This document shows, piece after piece, positions 44,150 to 56,700 of a stretch of DNA of 64,000 bases. Source of the DNA: Melitaea cinxia (Eukaryota; Arthropoda; Insecta; Lepidoptera; Nymphalidae); assembly GCF_905220565.1 (NCBI RefSeq), contig NC_059408.1:11284508-11348507 (forward strand), in the 5' to 3' direction. Made by a program: the position numbers and the translations under genes. The stretch's first letter is position 1, and every line of letters starts with the position of its first letter. Below the pieces are notes generated by a model that was not told where the DNA came from, did not search any database, and saw nothing but the letters and a program-made list of their open reading frames with translations.

Positions 44150-44245
44150 TTGAAGTACACTGGACATATGCCTCTCCAAGCTCGCGCCAAACACCCCGCC
44201 TTTTCGCAATCCTCATCCAGCCTCCACCGGCTATATTACTTAGGT
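44150..44245. repeat. Dispersed retroposon fragment
   Basis: ACTGGACATATGCCTCTCCA, AGCTCGCGCCAAACACC and CGCAATCCTCATCCAGCC. This uninterrupted copy is the reference for the split copy at 373-427 and 2757-2815. Confidence 0.55.
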
Positions 44246-45130
44246 TGTCGGTTGTAGATATCCAAAAAAACCGACATTGAAAAGTGTTTTGAGGATAGAA
44301 AGAAGCGCTGGCGCGAGTGCACAATATTCAATGGGAATCCCTAGATCAATCTATTTTTTTTAGTTTTTCTGTAAATAAATACAAAAAATCTATACATCTC
44401 AATATCATATATACAAGCGTTATCACCTCATACAAGCGTTCTCGAGATGTTTAAAATATTTAATATTAGTAGGATTTTAGTCTTTCAAGCACTTAACACA
44501 CATATAGATTTTATGGTCAATCAATCATCGCCTCCGACCACGCATCACACACGCGTGGTGGTATACTCGTATCAATTATTTATACTCGTGTGAAGCCGTG
44601 AGTGATTATATTGATAATGTAATAATTATATTATTCATGTTGTATTGACGTCTTTGAAATACGACAAATATTTATATAGGTGATATGGAATTTATATTGA
44701 CGTGTAATTCTTCAAAAACTGGCGAACTTCGCCTTAGAATTAAATAATGTCAAAGTTCAAGAAGAAAACTTAGGAGAAATTTACAAAAAAAAAAAAAAAA
44801 ATACGCATAAGCATTCTCTACGAAAAACTGCAGAGGTACACGTGATGACATATGTCATGTCATTTAACGCACGCGCACTTTTTTTGAAAGGTTCGAACAG
44901 TTTGTATGGAAAAATATCTATATATAAAGTTCTAATAACTATTAAATAATAATGTTAATTAATATTATTAGCCACATTTTTTTTCATCACTTGACGTTGA
45001 ACTTTTATTTTTGATCCAGAAATTGCTTATCTGTCGCAAACCTTGTCAATTTGCAGAAGAGTTTTGTCAACACGTAAGTAGTATCATTACATGATGTGTG
45101 TGATACAAAACAGAACCTTTATATAAATTA

Positions 45131-45342
45131 TACTAGTTGACCCCGCAAACGTTGTTTTGCCATATGTGTTATTGACCCCCTTAATCCCCCCCTCCCTCTT
45201 ATAACTTCGGGGGATGAAAAATAGTGTTGTTCGATTCTCAGATCTACCCAAAATGCACACAAAATTTCATTAGAATCGGTCAAGCTGTTTCGGAGGAGTT
45301 TAACTACAAACACCGTGACACGAGAATTTTATATATTAGATG
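45131..45342 (+). repeat. Dispersed 'ACTAGYTGACCCCGCAAACG' repeat, copy 1
   Basis: ACTAGTTGACCCCGCAAACG through ATCGGTCAAGCTGTTTCGG and GGAGTTTAACTACAAACACC to TTTTATATATTAGAT. About 90% like the copy at 60468-60674. Confidence 0.85.
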
Positions 45343-46388
45343 ATAGGATGAAATGCCTTTAAAAATTATTATTATTTTATAAAAACTAGAGCTTCTGGAA
45401 GGAGCTGGGCTGGCTGAATTAGTCAGCCCACTTTTCACGCATAATGGACCACCTTTGCGTCTAAATGCGGAAAATCGAGCCCAATACAAATACAAATTTA
45501 TAAAAACTACACCAAGCCACTTGAAATCATAATTTTCTTTGATTTTTCGGGCAATTTTTTTGAAATCAGTGCTTTTATAAGACTATCTAAATATGATATG
45601 AGAAAATATTAAGACATTGGCATTCTCTGTCGATAACTCGATAGTTGCTGAGACTGCTGAACAAATATCTTTAAAAACTTTATTTAGGAACATTTTCAAT
45701 CTGTGATTCGTTATAGTTTATTACCTGAAAGAATCTATCGACGATCAGGGCCAATACATTGTGCACATAGCTGTAACATTTCTCATATCTGAGATACGCC
45801 TAACAAATCTCTTTACATTGCGTCCTAAGTTATGTACTCGTATGTAGTATCAGTAGTGCATTATTATTACTCAGGACAAAAGTCCTCATTGCTACATGTT
45901 AGAATTTTTTTCTGAGTTCTATAAACGTTTGTGATGCTTGGTGGGAAGATCAACGAAGACTGCAACCAACCCCGAGATCGGATTATACTAGACCCCGGAT
46001 TACACTAGAGCGTAATAGAAGACCTAAGATATAATTTGCAATTAATATTATCCATACACATAGAATGGGTCTCGATTGCTCCCAACTTTTCTTAATTTTT
46101 TTTACTGTTTAGGTATAATTAATTGTTTTTTTTTTATACACATTTATTTATTTAGTTATCTTTTTAACGGCCTTTTTTTATATAATTATTGTTATAATAT
46201 ATATAATAAATGTACGTGTGTCTTTGTGGAGGTTATCGAATGATGCAATAGAAAAGAGTCCTGGGTAAGCATCGGTCATCTGTTATCACCTCACTTCGTA
46301 ACTGGGATCAGTGACGTTTGGTGTTACAGATAAACAATGATCCCGACCTTTACCTCATTGAGAATAAATTCCTAGATTGTTTAATTGT

Positions 46389-46994
46389 AATAATTGTGTT
46401 TGCTTGCAAACGAAAAAAAAACCGACTTCAATTACATCGACAAGTAATACAACGTAGATCGACGAAAAAATAGTCAAGCAACTACGCGTTATCAAAGATC
46501 ACTCAAAAAGTAGTTATCAGATCTCGATAAAATTTATATGTGACCATATGATAAACATTAGCTTTCGATTAAATTAAAAATTATCAAAATCGGTACACCC
46601 AGTAAAAAGTTATTACGGACTTTCGAGAGTTTCCCTCGATTTCTCTGAGATCCCATCATCAGATCCTGGTTTCCTTATCACGGTACCAAACTAGGGATAC
46701 CCCTTTCCAACAAAAAAAGAATTATCAAAATCGGTAAATTCAGTAGAAAGTTATGCGGTATAATACAACGTAGGTCGACGAAAAAAGCGTCAAGTAAAAA
46801 CGCATTATTAGATATAACTCGAAAAGTAGTTGTTAGATCTCAAATAAATTTAAATGGGACCAATTGGCACACACCACCTTTCGATTAAAACAAAATTTGT
46901 CGAAATCGGTCTACCCGGTCAAAAATTCTGATGTAACATACATAAAAAAAAATACAGTCGAATTGAGCACCTCCTCCTTTTTTGGAAGTCGGTT
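46389..46994 (-). mobile_element. Helitron-like repeat (family H), standard-length copy
   Basis: Begins AATAATTGTGTTTGCTTGCA (hairpin side), then AACCGACTTCAATTACATCG, and ends TTTTTTGGAAGTCGGTT. 606 bp. Closely matches 62065-62671 in complement, implying recent activity. Confidence 0.9.
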
Positions 46995-49570
46995 AAAAAC
47001 TGGTGATCAATGTACACAGAATTTTCGAATAAATGTCAAATGACGAAATACTTATTTGTATTGGTTTTAAGAGAAAATAATTATTTTGCATATTATAAAT
47101 TAATTAAAATGAAAAAGATTCACGTCCAAGTAGTTTTTAAAATTTTGTTTTTATCTTCTTTTAACGTCAATGTTCAGAGTTTTAGGTCAACCACCGTTTC
47201 TTATTGTCACCTTTATTTGGTAAAAAAATAGAACAAAAAAGAAAGTCGATGGGCACGTGACAATCGTACATTTGAAAAAATCTCAAAATTTTAAAACATA
47301 TTTTATTATTTACTTATGCGCATTAACATTAATTGAAGACATAGTTAACTTTTAGTTTAATTAAAGTTAAGGCTAAGTAATTATTTTATCTGATATTTCA
47401 AGTGATAAGATTGGAACTCAAAAAATTATTAATCAATTTAAAATAAATGTTTTCATTATTTTCAGGTACCTAATTCAAAGGTTATTCCGAAGTGATGTCA
47501 TATAAAGTAACTAAAAAATAAACATTGTTAAAAACCAAGCTAAGCGTATAACTTGGAAATATACACAAGCTTAAAACTAAATATTAAAGATTTCATTTAG
47601 GTAGCATCTAATGTATTTGATTTTGTGAAAAATTCACTGTCTGAACTCTAGATGGCGTTTAAAAAGATCAATTTTGATTGATCCTTACCATTACCTACCT
47701 TATTTGTATTACTTTTTGATTACTTATCACCACTTTTATGAAATATTAATGCATGACTTCTTTTAATTTAAACATGTCTACCCATAATTTAAAAGTATAA
47801 TTTTTACATTCTGCACTACATTTAAGTTGTAAGCTCAACCATACATTTTCTAAAAGTTTGAAGTATGAGAGCTTTATAATAGATGGCGACAGGCTTATAA
47901 AAAGCTTACCATATCCATTTTTGTGGCTACTCGCGCTAGATGGCTCTGTCTGTTTCATTTAAACTAAATGTTGGTAAACGTAAGACATTATCATTGTACC
48001 AATTACTGCAATCGTTCATCAATGATGCCAATATATTTTAGTTTTTAGGCTGTGCTGAATTGTTAACAGCCTGTAAAGCTCATTGCTGGACAAATTCCTC
48101 TAAATATTGGAGAAGGTTTGGGGTTTTCTCTGCTTCTCCAATGTGAGTAGTTTCTTTACCAAGAGTAACGAACGTTATCGGTTATGATACAAATTAGGAA
48201 CTATGCTGACGTATTTAGTAAAAGACATTAAACTTCATTAAATACTTTTTTAGTATTTGGATGTAAATAAATTTCTTTTGTTTTTATATTCTTAAAATAT
48301 ATCATTAAACCTAAATCTAACTTATATTTTAAGAAACCTATAATATTATTATAATATAACTTCTCTCCCCTAATAAATCCAAAACTTTGGAATCGATTTT
48401 CTCAGATTCAAGTTCTTAATTTACCGAAGTACGATCTAACAAGCTTAGTTGGTCTTTTTTGTAATCCGTGTAATGATCAAGAAATGGAGAGAATGCTAGG
48501 ACGAACTTTTGAACCACGAAAACATAATAAATCTGTTTCGAGCGAGAAGTGAATCGGCGATCATCGATGTTGACGGAATATTTGCATTTATGCACTGCCA
48601 CTTTTAATGTTTCCTAACTAATTAAAACATTCTTTTAACGAATTTGATATTCGAAAATTAAGTTATGTGGTATAGAATGTCGCGATGTCTCGATAAAAAA
48701 CAAATTAAAAAAAACTTGGAACACTAAAAATATATTACTTCATATTAATTAATATATATAAATAATTAAGATCCTATCTAAATTTAAATTATTATAGTGT
48801 TCGAAAAGTCTGGAAATAGCATTTTATTTAATGTTTTGTTGTGAAAACATTTTTGATGAGATATGAGCATCGTAATCGTTTAGAATTAGTTAACGTTTTA
48901 AAACGTAATTAGCCTAATTGTGTCATTATCGAAATAGCAACAAGTTCTCGATTTTACTACAATTATTAAATATTCTCCTATTGTAATATTTTATCGCGAT
49001 TTTATGAGATAATAATAGTGTCTTTTTCTAGAATGACGATTATAAAATATGTTTTCGTTGGAATTTTTCCAATGATTTTCATTACACATTGAGGAGTCAT
49101 ATTATCATATTAACAAGTTACTCTAGTAACAGTTTGTTTAAATAACTAACAATATTTGTTTAAGATTTTTGATCTTCGTTTTATAGTACCTACAATGTTT
49201 TTCTTTATTTTACATGACTTAAAAATAAAGAGGTCTAACATAGTATCAACAAACGCGGCACAACGACAGCGTAACTCGTATGAGTTCCGTATAGAGCCGT
49301 GTCTGTAAACAGGAAAGTTACCGAGCACGCGCGGAGGCTACGGTGTCATAGGTCCCGCCCTTAACCTCTTTAATATTTATTACGTCTACTCGGCAATGTT
49401 TGTATACTTTGCAATTGTTTTTAGTAGAATCTATTTTTCATATGTCTAGAATTTAGCAATACGTACATATTTCTGAAAACTATGTCATTTCCCAATAGTT
49501 CATCAATGCTTTTTAAAATTCTTATAATATAATTATTTGGATAAGGTTTTGTAAATAAATGCAGTAATAG
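46995..49570. other. Intergenic, mostly unique AT-rich sequence downstream of E(spl)
   Basis: No supported exon. Small repeat remnant at about 48056-48150 (CAGCCTGTAAAGCTCATTGC, AAATATTGGAGAAGG). AGATGGCG occurs three times between 47650 and 47945. Otherwise nothing recognised. Confidence 0.6.
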
Positions 49571-49587
49571 TTTTTATAATAATATTT

Positions 49588-49593
49588 TTTATT
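49588..49593 (-). terminator. Candidate polyadenylation signal of the E(spl) gene
   Basis: AATAAA on the - strand, about 360 nt after the stop codon. It would place the K box and Brd box inside the 3' UTR. Confidence 0.45.
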
Positions 49594-49723
49594 AAATTAC
49601 TCTTTTGTAATTGTTCACATATTGTGAAATATTTTCAACGATAATAAAATAACAATTTGAACCCACTCAAAGTCGGCAAGGCTCGATACATCATATCTCT
49701 CTACAATAATATTATTCTTTAAT

Positions 49724-49729
49724 ATCACA
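49724..49729 (-). promoter_or_regulatory. K box (TGTGAT) in the predicted 3' UTR
   Basis: TGTGAT on the - strand, 223 nt after the stop codon. In Drosophila E(spl) and Bearded genes this hexamer mediates repression by miR-2/miR-13-family microRNAs. A single hexamer may occur by chance; the neighbouring Brd box strengthens it. Confidence 0.55.
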
Positions 49730-49757
49730 AAATAATTATATTAAAAACTATATCTAT

Positions 49758-49764
49758 TAAAGCT
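49758..49764 (-). promoter_or_regulatory. Brd box (AGCTTTA) in the predicted 3' UTR
   Basis: AGCTTTA on the - strand, 188 nt after the stop codon. In Drosophila this heptamer is the target of miR-4/miR-79-family seeds in E(spl) and Bearded 3' UTRs. Confidence 0.6.
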
Positions 49765-49951
49765 TTCAGTTTGAACTTACGAGCTAAGTTTTTTAAACCT
49801 ACACTATTAAGTTGTGAGATCTAAAATTTTCTTGTTAACACGTTAACTAAAACTATGGATGAGGGCGGACACTTGAGGGGCGTGCGGCTCCAAGCGGTGC
49901 TGGAACAGATGTGACCGCGGAGCCGGGTCCGCCCGCTCCAAGCACCGCTGA

Positions 49952-50554
49952 TTACCACGGCCTCCACACTGGCGAACTCTTTGTGAAGCTGTTCGTGGAG
50001 CAGTCCAGGGGTACGGCAGTGTGCACTGGCACTGGTGAGGCTGGTGGCGAGGGGGTCACATAACCGGAAGATGAAGACACGGTGGAGAGAGCTGGGCTGG
50101 GTGGGCTCGCTGGTGGAGTATCGGTTCCGGCAGCAGCACGCTGGATGTCGTTAAGTTTGTGGCCGAGGTGAGTCATCAGTTGAGTGCCGAGCCTCACATC
50201 TACACCAGGGATGGAAGCCAAGCAACGGGAAACTTCATTGGCGGCATGAGTAAATCCAGCTCTAAAGCGGTCGGCGTCCACTGTCGGGTTCAGTGACAGC
50301 CGACGTTGACGACGAAGTTTGTGAAGATGACGAACGGTCAATTCCAAAATATCGGCTTTCTCCAGTTTTGCGACGTTTTCGCCTTCCGATTGGAGAGCGC
50401 TGACCATCAGCTCCTTGAGTTCGTCGAGGCAGCGATTGATGCGAGCACGTCTCTTGCGCTCGAGCATCGGCTTCATCACTTTGCGATATTGATAAGTGCG
50501 CGAGACGGGTTGCGGACCGTCATCCGTAAGCGGATACGCGAGATCGTAGGACAT
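49952..50554 (-). CDS. E(spl): Enhancer-of-split/HES bHLH-Orange transcriptional repressor
   Basis: 200 aa, single exon, start ATG at 50554 (context ATACAATGT, A at -3), stop TAA. Basic region residues 24-39 (RKVMKPMLERKRRARIN) with the Pro29 typical of Hairy/E(spl) proteins and the E-x-x-R-R DNA contacts. Helix-loop-helix to about residue 80. Orange domain about 97-134 (FRAGFTHAANEVSRCL...LMTHLGHKL). Ser/Pro-rich tail 146-180. C-terminal WRPW (197-200), the Groucho-binding tetrapeptide. Length and lack of introns fit E(spl)m-beta/m-gamma type genes rather than hairy or deadpan. It represses proneural genes downstream of Notch in the nucleus. Which paralogue it is cannot be decided here. Confidence 0.96.
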   Translation of the reverse strand: MSYDLAYPLTDDGPQPVSRTYQYRKVMKPMLERKRRARINRCLDELKELMVSALQSEGENVAKLEKADILELTVRHLHKLRRQRRLSLNPTVDADRFRAGFTHAANEVSRCLASIPGVDVRLGTQLMTHLGHKLNDIQRAAAGTDTPPASPPSPALSTVSSSSGYVTPSPPASPVPVHTAVPLDCSTNSFTKSSPVWRPW

Positions 50555-50610
50555 TGTATCTGTTTTGTGTGAGTATGAGTGTGCGTTAGCGTCGAGCGTT
50601 GAACGCGGAA

Positions 50611-50642
50611 TGCGGTGTTACGGCCGAGCGGGGGCTTATATA
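50611..50642 (-). promoter_or_regulatory. E(spl) core promoter: TATA box and likely start site
   Basis: On the - strand TATATAAG runs 50642-50635. An initiator-like GCATTC places the start A at 50611, 31 nt from the first T. This predicts a 5' UTR of about 57 nt. Confidence 0.75.
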
Positions 50643-50662
50643 GGGAGCGGAGGGCGCGCGAT

Positions 50663-50695
50663 CGTGGGAACGCGCAGAGCCGTCGAGTTCCCACA
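50663..50695. promoter_or_regulatory. Paired inverted Su(H) sites (SPS), Notch-response element
   Basis: CGTGGGAA at 50663-50670 and TTCCCACA (complement TGTGGGAA) at 50688-50695, separated by 17 bp in head-to-head arrangement. Both fit the Su(H)/CSL consensus YGTGRGAA. This geometry defines the Su(H) paired site that recruits dimeric Notch-intracellular-domain complexes. It lies about 20 bp upstream of the TATA box. Confidence 0.88.
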
Positions 50696-50700
50696 CGCGC

Positions 50701-50719
50701 CACCTGTGCGGAGCAGCTG
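50701..50719. promoter_or_regulatory. Two proneural E-boxes next to the SPS
   Basis: On the - strand ACAGGTG (50707-50701) and GCAGCTG (50720-50714) both fit RCAGSTG, the preferred site of Achaete-Scute/Daughterless dimers. With the SPS this makes the 'SPS+A' combination known to give synergistic Notch plus proneural activation of Drosophila E(spl) genes. Confidence 0.75.
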
Positions 50720-53700
50720 CCGCCGGGGCGCGGGGGGACACGCGCCGCGCCGCGCGTGCGCGCCGTAAACAATCGCCGGCGCGGGCGCACGCCGCGACGC
50801 CTGGCCCCAGTAATTGTTGCTCATTGCTGCCATGGATAGAACATGCACTGTCGTATTTTCTATTAGATATTAGACAATATCTCTACTTTTCCGGATGTCT
50901 CTAATTTACACAAGTATAAAGTAAAGGATGAACTCCGACCACTAATTATCTTACTAAGTAAAATAAATCTTTATTTAAAAATTCAATTCAAAATTATTTA
51001 ATAATTCGAAAATTATATTTCCTTCGTGTATAATGATTTTGTTTACTAAGGAGTTATTTATGAATGATATTATAATAGGAAACGGTTCGCTACGTCCGTC
51101 CTTACAATCAATTAATTTTAATCGCTTAGGGCTTCTATTTCATAATTACCGTGTCTCATTGAACTTGTAATTAATAAAAATATAGATTTATAATATGTAC
51201 ATACATCATATGACGAAACGAGGGATTGGTGCCGCGAGGCCATCAATCAACCAGTGTGCGCCGCACAAAAGCTAGTCCCTGTTATAAGCTGCTACTGTTG
51301 GCATTCATCAATCATGGATTACGCGAGGTAATAATTATTGACAGATAGAATTACAGAAGACGTTGCATTACGGTCCAATAAGAGTATCCACTAATGACGC
51401 GAGCTCGAAGTGGAGCCGTCATCAATATTAAGAATGCGTTTTGCAACGAGGCCTTTGTGTGCGTCACGTGGCGAGGATTTAGGTGTCGGTGTGCGTGCGG
51501 CGCCCGCCGGTAGCAGTTCACGGGATGGGCGCATTACTCAGGCGCGAGTGGGCGGTCACCCACGCACTGAGCGCTGTGAAATTGTCCACAAACTTGTGCG
51601 GACACGTCCCACGTGATAGTAAAATTATCACATGGGTACCTACATATATATTCCAAAAAACACCTCCGTATAGATTTAATCGAGGTCGCTATCAGTACTG
51701 CAAGGCACGTGCATCAACTTGAGCACTAGAGTACTTACTTATTTATAAAAAGATTACTGCTCGAAGCGACTTTACGTCATATCACTTAAGTCTATCTATG
51801 CCTTGTAGTTTTACTGCTTAGTTTACTTTTACACTGTTTCTTGAATAAAAATTATATTTATAAGAATTATAAAGTCCATAATGTTAATTTCTTTTCTATA
51901 TTGTGCTCATATAGGATGTGAAAGTATTTCCTGTTTATCCGATATTAATAAAATAAAGCATAACGATCATGCACGTCGATAATGATTTTTGATAACACAG
52001 TCTATATCATGGTTCACCGTGAAAAACTGTCCTAAAAAAATCCTTTGTCAATAAAATAAAGGTTTTCAGTCTGAAATTTAAGAATATCCATTTTGCTGAG
52101 TCACTGAAATATTACAAAACAGGGTTATTTTTTTATTTCCTCAGGTGACTCAGAAAATCTCGTTCAACTTTTTATAACTTTGTTAGGTAAGTAAGAAAGA
52201 TTTAAAAGGTGACATTTTATATAACGGTCTCTGAGACAGTAGGTATATGTTTTTTATAGTAAAAGAAAAGACTTTTTTTATAGAAATTTAAAGACTTACA
52301 TTGTAATTTCATAGACACTACAATGCCGTATTTGCTATACCTATATGTATTAGAAATGCAATACGAGTATACATATGTAAAATACATAAGTAATTAAAAA
52401 TATAAATCTTCCGCAGTCCTCCTTTTAATAACGGAAAAATGTCAATTAATTAATAAAACACGTTTATCGCACGACTCTGTTTTAATTTTGTAGTTTATTT
52501 ATTTGTTTAATACTTTATTGCAATGTGAAAACTTGACAAAGTGCAGAGGCGGTCTTATCATGACTAGGAAACAACTAGGGAAACGCTGCAAATAGCTTAG
52601 AATAAAAAAAAGGACAAAATATTAGAGACTCCATCGTATTACGGGTTTCAGATTAAAAAGTTTGATTGACTGGTTAGGTTTGGTAAAACTTGTTTTTCTC
52701 TTTAGTCTACTACATACTATGTTGCTAATTCTTCGAAGTATACTAAGAAGGAAGACAGTCGCTAAAGCGATATACATAGATAATTACATAGTTTATCTTT
52801 GTCTATTATCAATATTATAATGTATAGATATTGACTTATTTAGTGGAAAATATAAAAAGAGTTACATAATGTATACTTATATATAGTTATATAAATTATC
52901 TTTATAAATAAAATATTACTTTAAAATAAATGTGTATTATAATTTGATTCCTGGTATAATACAAAAAATTTATGACCGTGTATTTGTTATATCAAAAGAT
53001 TTATCACTATGTGAATATCTTATGCAACGATCACAAAGTTTTCTAAATATTTTAAAGATGTAAATATATGTATGTATGTGTATGTTTAAATTTGTTTACT
53101 CGATTCAAATTGCATTTGACATAAATTATGTTAACCAATCGCTACGTCACGTATTTTCACACGTTCAACATATATAGCCTTCCAATAAATTATTTCCTGA
53201 TTATTAAATATGTGTTATGATTTAACGATAAACAAGAGACCGATTGTAATAATTATATTTTAATTATCAGAAGTTTTCGCTAAATTTTCCTTTCTATTAT
53301 TAGTATTTAATGAATGAAACGATTTAAAAACTATTTGCAAGATCGTCTTATCTGTAACGCATTCGGGTTAATGACTGAGCATGTCCTATCCACAATTGAC
53401 TTGTACACGATTGTAATTATAGGAATTTTCCTATTTTATAACTAGAACAGTTGTTTGTGGAGTCAATCGACGCGCGCATTGAATTGCTCGACGATACTAT
53501 TAGTATAGTCATCGCAGCGGATAAGATATCTTGTATGTTCTATTTAAAATAATTGATGTAAGCAAGGAATAAGGCTGCTTCGAACACTCGCCACCGTGTT
53601 ATCTTGACGAGTTTCGTCGTGTTGTGTTTTTTGTTCGTAATTATTCAACGTTGCCTTACAATGTTGTAAACTTGAATTACACATGCTCTTCATTTTCAAT

Positions 53701-56700
53701 TATTGTTATATTATTTACTTTTTTCATAACTTTAAAGTAACTGTAATTTGGGGTGCAATTATTATATAGTATGCAAAAACAATAATAGTGCACGTTCTTT
53801 TTTTATTATAGTAAAAAGGTAGTGCTTAAAACTTTAATGTAAATATTAACATTGTTTAGTAGTAACACTTAAAAGGATGTCCCAACAACGGTATCATGTT
53901 ATATATACGTTTTTCTAAATAAATAATTTTTATTTTTTATTTTGTTTCAATTTAGTAAGAAAAGCTCATATCAGTATTAATATTATTGACTCTATTAAAT
54001 TAAAAAAAGTATGCACCTAATACTAGGCAAGCGGCTCACACACACACGTTTTTGTTTATCTACATACCTACATAAAATCTCATTCGACTGAAATGCGGAT
54101 ACTGAGAATATAATGTCAAAATTTAACGAGGTTTTCCGTTTTGTAATACTATAGCTAAGGTATTGTTTGTGCATTTAGTAGTTTTGACGTCCGCATGTAT
54201 GACATCACGTGTGCCGATTGTATCAGTACGTATGTCGGCATATTTATTTACTCATATGGACGTTATTTGTTTTATTTATTGAAATAAGCGATTTTCCTCA
54301 AAAGTCATCAATATTTTAGTCACGTATACAAAGTGTAGGGTAAAGTGTCAGCGAAACTGTGCGTACGTGATATTAGGGGCATACTTGGAGGTTGCCACGC
54401 GTCTCATGACTCATGGCCTGCGCGTGCGCATCGTACACGGGGCGCAAGCGTACGAGTAGATGGTATGGAATGGCTTATCGTTAACCTACAACGATGAGTT
54501 GACACTAATCATAATAGCTATTCATTTTTTATCTTTACGAAATTCCTTAGCGATTAAATTCATATTGCTCTACGATCTAGTATACTACTCACTGTATTAG
54601 TGACCAAAACTAAATAGCTGTCGAATAGTTAGTTTTAAAATTTCAGGTACGGCAACAGAAACGATAAAAATCTCTAACTAAAAGGTGTTTAGATATCGAG
54701 TCTGGTCCATTAATGTGATTCCACTGATAGTGATAAGTAATGGAATTTTAAAAGATTGGAGCTACTGGAATTTTTTAAGAGTTATTTACAGATAATCACT
54801 TATTCGATAATAATCATCTAAGGTTTCGGATTGCTATGACGGTGTTAATATTCATGGCCGAACCGGTTCACTGGCGATGGCGGCTAATCTGAGGTCACCT
54901 GAAGGCAGTTACGCGGAGGCTCTCGACTTGCTAACCAATTGGTATTGCCATTTAACGTCACGGCTGACTCACGCGATAAAAACATGTGACCAAAGGACTT
55001 TCTTTAATTAGTTTTGTTACCGTTTGACGTCATATTCTGTCGTCATTCCTCAGCTATGTTAACTGTTTTAAAAATATGTTGAAATCCATTTTTGTAGAGA
55101 GACGAGATGTATACATTGAACTATACTATTGTATTATTTTATATTATATTATTAGTATTATGTTATGATATGTAATGTTATATTATATTATTTGTTTCAC
55201 TTTTTTTTTTGTTGTACACCTACTCACTATACTTTCTTGCACATACCAATGTTGGCTGGTAGAAAATGCATAAGCGTTAAGCCCGTTTTTTGTACACACT
55301 TGTATTAGGTTATTTATAGTACAATACAGAATTTAAATAATAAATAAACTATTATTACTATTTACAAGTAATAGTAACTCAATGGATGTATATATATATA
55401 CATATATTTCAAAGTGACGAAAGATTTTGCTATCGTTGATTTTTATTAAAAGTAAGCCTTTTGTTAATTAATAGTGATAAGTTATTTACATAAATAAGAA
55501 AGTTATCGTAAAAAATCGTATACAAATTTGATACAGTACTAAATTTTAAGTATGATAAGGCTTTATATATGTACTTAATAAGATAGGATTAGTTATATAA
55601 TACATGAATAAAAATTAAAAAAAAGAGAAAAATGGATAAAAAGATTTTCTAAGTACACAAAAGTGTCTACTAATAATAACATAGGTTAAGTGTACATTCT
55701 AAGTAGCAAATAAGTGTACATATATTGTAGTTAACAAATAAGTGTAAATATAATAAAAATAATAACTATAAAAAAAGAACAATATGTAGAATAGTCTTGG
55801 TCAGTGGACTCGCGTCGATTTTTAGAGATTCTAAGACTAGTTATTAAGTTTTCTAAAGTTGCAGTGAAGTACCGATTCATATTTTAAAAGAAAAAAAATT
55901 AAAAATATGGAAAAACAAAAGCACGGGCATTATAAGCCTGTGGATATATCACTTACATAAAAAATATATATATATTAAGTTCACCAAAAATAATGTTATA
56001 CTCGTATTAGTTTGTATTGATATCACTATAGTCAACATTATATTTACAATTTTGAGAACGAGTTCGCTATTTCACCGCTATGTTATTATATATTTTATGG
56101 TAACATGTTTCAAATATGACCGATAATATAATTTTACAAACAAAATTCGCATAACCAGGCAGCTGTCATTTGCTTTTAACCCGTTAGTCGCCTATTAGTT
56201 TGGTTTTGATACATAATCCTACGGTCATTTGTGTTCATTTGCCGTCTCTTCAAATATTATTTTAGCTGTCGCAGCTAAGAGCGTCTTCTGTCGGTGCTCT
56301 TAAAGGAAGCGGCTTCTCTGTCGTCTCGGTGGCGCCGAGATTTGCAAGCATCGCCAAATATTTGAACATAAGATGCCGAGCCTGACTAATGATTTACACA
56401 TGTGCGACATATTTTTGTAAATTTTTTTCATCTTATTTTTGTCGAAATAATTTTTCCCATTTCCCTCTTAAAGTTTTATCTGACTCGAGATCGATTTAAG
56501 TGCGGTTAGAAATTAAGTGTGAACAGTGTATTGACTTTAAAGTCATAATTAGAGCAATAAAGCATATTTTTGAACGCCATTAACTTTATCTCATCGGTAT
56601 CTCCAAGCACTCGAGCGAGACAATAGCCATCAAGTCAGTCCAAATGACACGTGTTTGTGGGTAATATTACTATGAAGTAAGAAGACAATAGGGACCGGGG

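Larger units (their letters stand above)
50581..50815. other. CpG-dense, GC-rich promoter block
   Basis: A stretch rich in CGCG and GCGCGC in otherwise AT-rich DNA, spanning the 5' UTR, the SPS and about 100 bp further upstream. It includes CACGCG at 50693-50698, a candidate Hairy/E(spl) C-type site for auto-repression. Confidence 0.7.

Noticed and set aside
50565..50848. Open frames on both strands over the E(spl) promoter
   Set aside because: High GC content removes stops. The region is explained by promoter elements and the 5' UTR.
51410..51722. Open frames upstream of E(spl)
   Set aside because: Arg/Pro/Ser-rich low-information peptides from a GC-richer islet; more likely regulatory DNA than coding.
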